From positions 96,764 through 160,763 of the forward strand of contig SUZM01000003.1 of NCBI GenBank assembly GCA_015059965.1: DNA of 64,000 bases. The letters are read 5' to 3'. The position numbers and the translations under genes are program-made. This document shows, in pieces, positions 63,770-64,000 of this stretch (within the stretch, counting starts at the first letter, position 1; each line of letters opens with the position of its first letter). Below the pieces are notes generated by a model. It was given only the letters and a program-made list of their open reading frames with translations. It was not told the origin of the DNA and did not search any database. The stretch is from Rikenellaceae bacterium. GTDB lineage: Bacteria; Bacteroidota; Bacteroidia; Bacteroidales; Rikenellaceae.

Positions 63770-64000
63770 CTATTCGTTAATGGGACTGTTCGTGCGTTTC
63801 AGTTCGTCAATCACCTTCAGCAGGTACTGCCCATATTGGTTCTTGATCATCGGCTGGGCCAATTGGCGCATGCGCTCCTCCGTGATCCACCCCTTACGGT
63901 AGGCAATACCCTCCAGGCAGGCGATCTTCAGCCCCTGGCGTTTTTCGATCACCTCGACGAAGATCGAGGCCTCGGCCAGCGAGTCGTGCGTACCTGTGTC
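63770..64000 (-). CDS. rfbA: Glucose-1-phosphate thymidylyltransferase, C-terminal part (5' end beyond window)
   Basis: DTGTHDSLAEASIFVEVIEKRQGLKIACLEGIAYRKGWIT; gene order rfbA-C-D-B. Confidence 0.94.
   Translation of the reverse strand, partial: DTGTHDSLAEASIFVEVIEKRQGLKIACLEGIAYRKGWITEERMRQLAQPMIKNQYGQYLLKVIDELKRTNSPINE

Overview
The window is about 64 kb of chromosomal DNA that looks like Bacteroidales, probably Alistipes or another Rikenellaceae. That assignment is an inference from TAnnTTTG promoters, gene content and a cysteate synthase homologue. Most of it is dense protein-coding sequence. Recognisable blocks are: a two-component system; malQ; a LytS/LytTR pair; a yhhQ-radical SAM pair; a three-gene steroid-reductase-like operon (SRD5A-type reductase, Old Yellow Enzyme, SDR); an ABC transporter/HPrK-like/S24-S26 peptidase operon; an AddA/AddB-like pair split by a GIN-domain gene; tandem M23 peptidases divergent from alaS; gpmI; a collagen-like lipoprotein; the complete nqrABCDEF operon; a BASS transporter; an SSS symporter coupled to an amidase-like/golvesin-type protein; mscL; nspC; a cysteate synthase candidate; an OadA-type protein with two biotinyl domains; and a surface-polysaccharide/rml cluster running off the right edge. 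No tRNA, rRNA, CRISPR array, intact IS or phage was recognised. The most interesting items are: (1) the putative bile acid/steroid-reducing operon at 12402-15229, with a hairpin plus U-tract where its leader would begin; (2) a structured 62-nt leader before the LytS/LytTR operon; (3) a symmetric divergent promoter sharing a palindromic -33 box; (4) two intergenic elements with AT-rich inverted repeats; (5) promoters placed so that transcripts would be leaderless; (6) the HPrK/peptidase/ABC operon. All calls come from reading the sequence; no database search was run.
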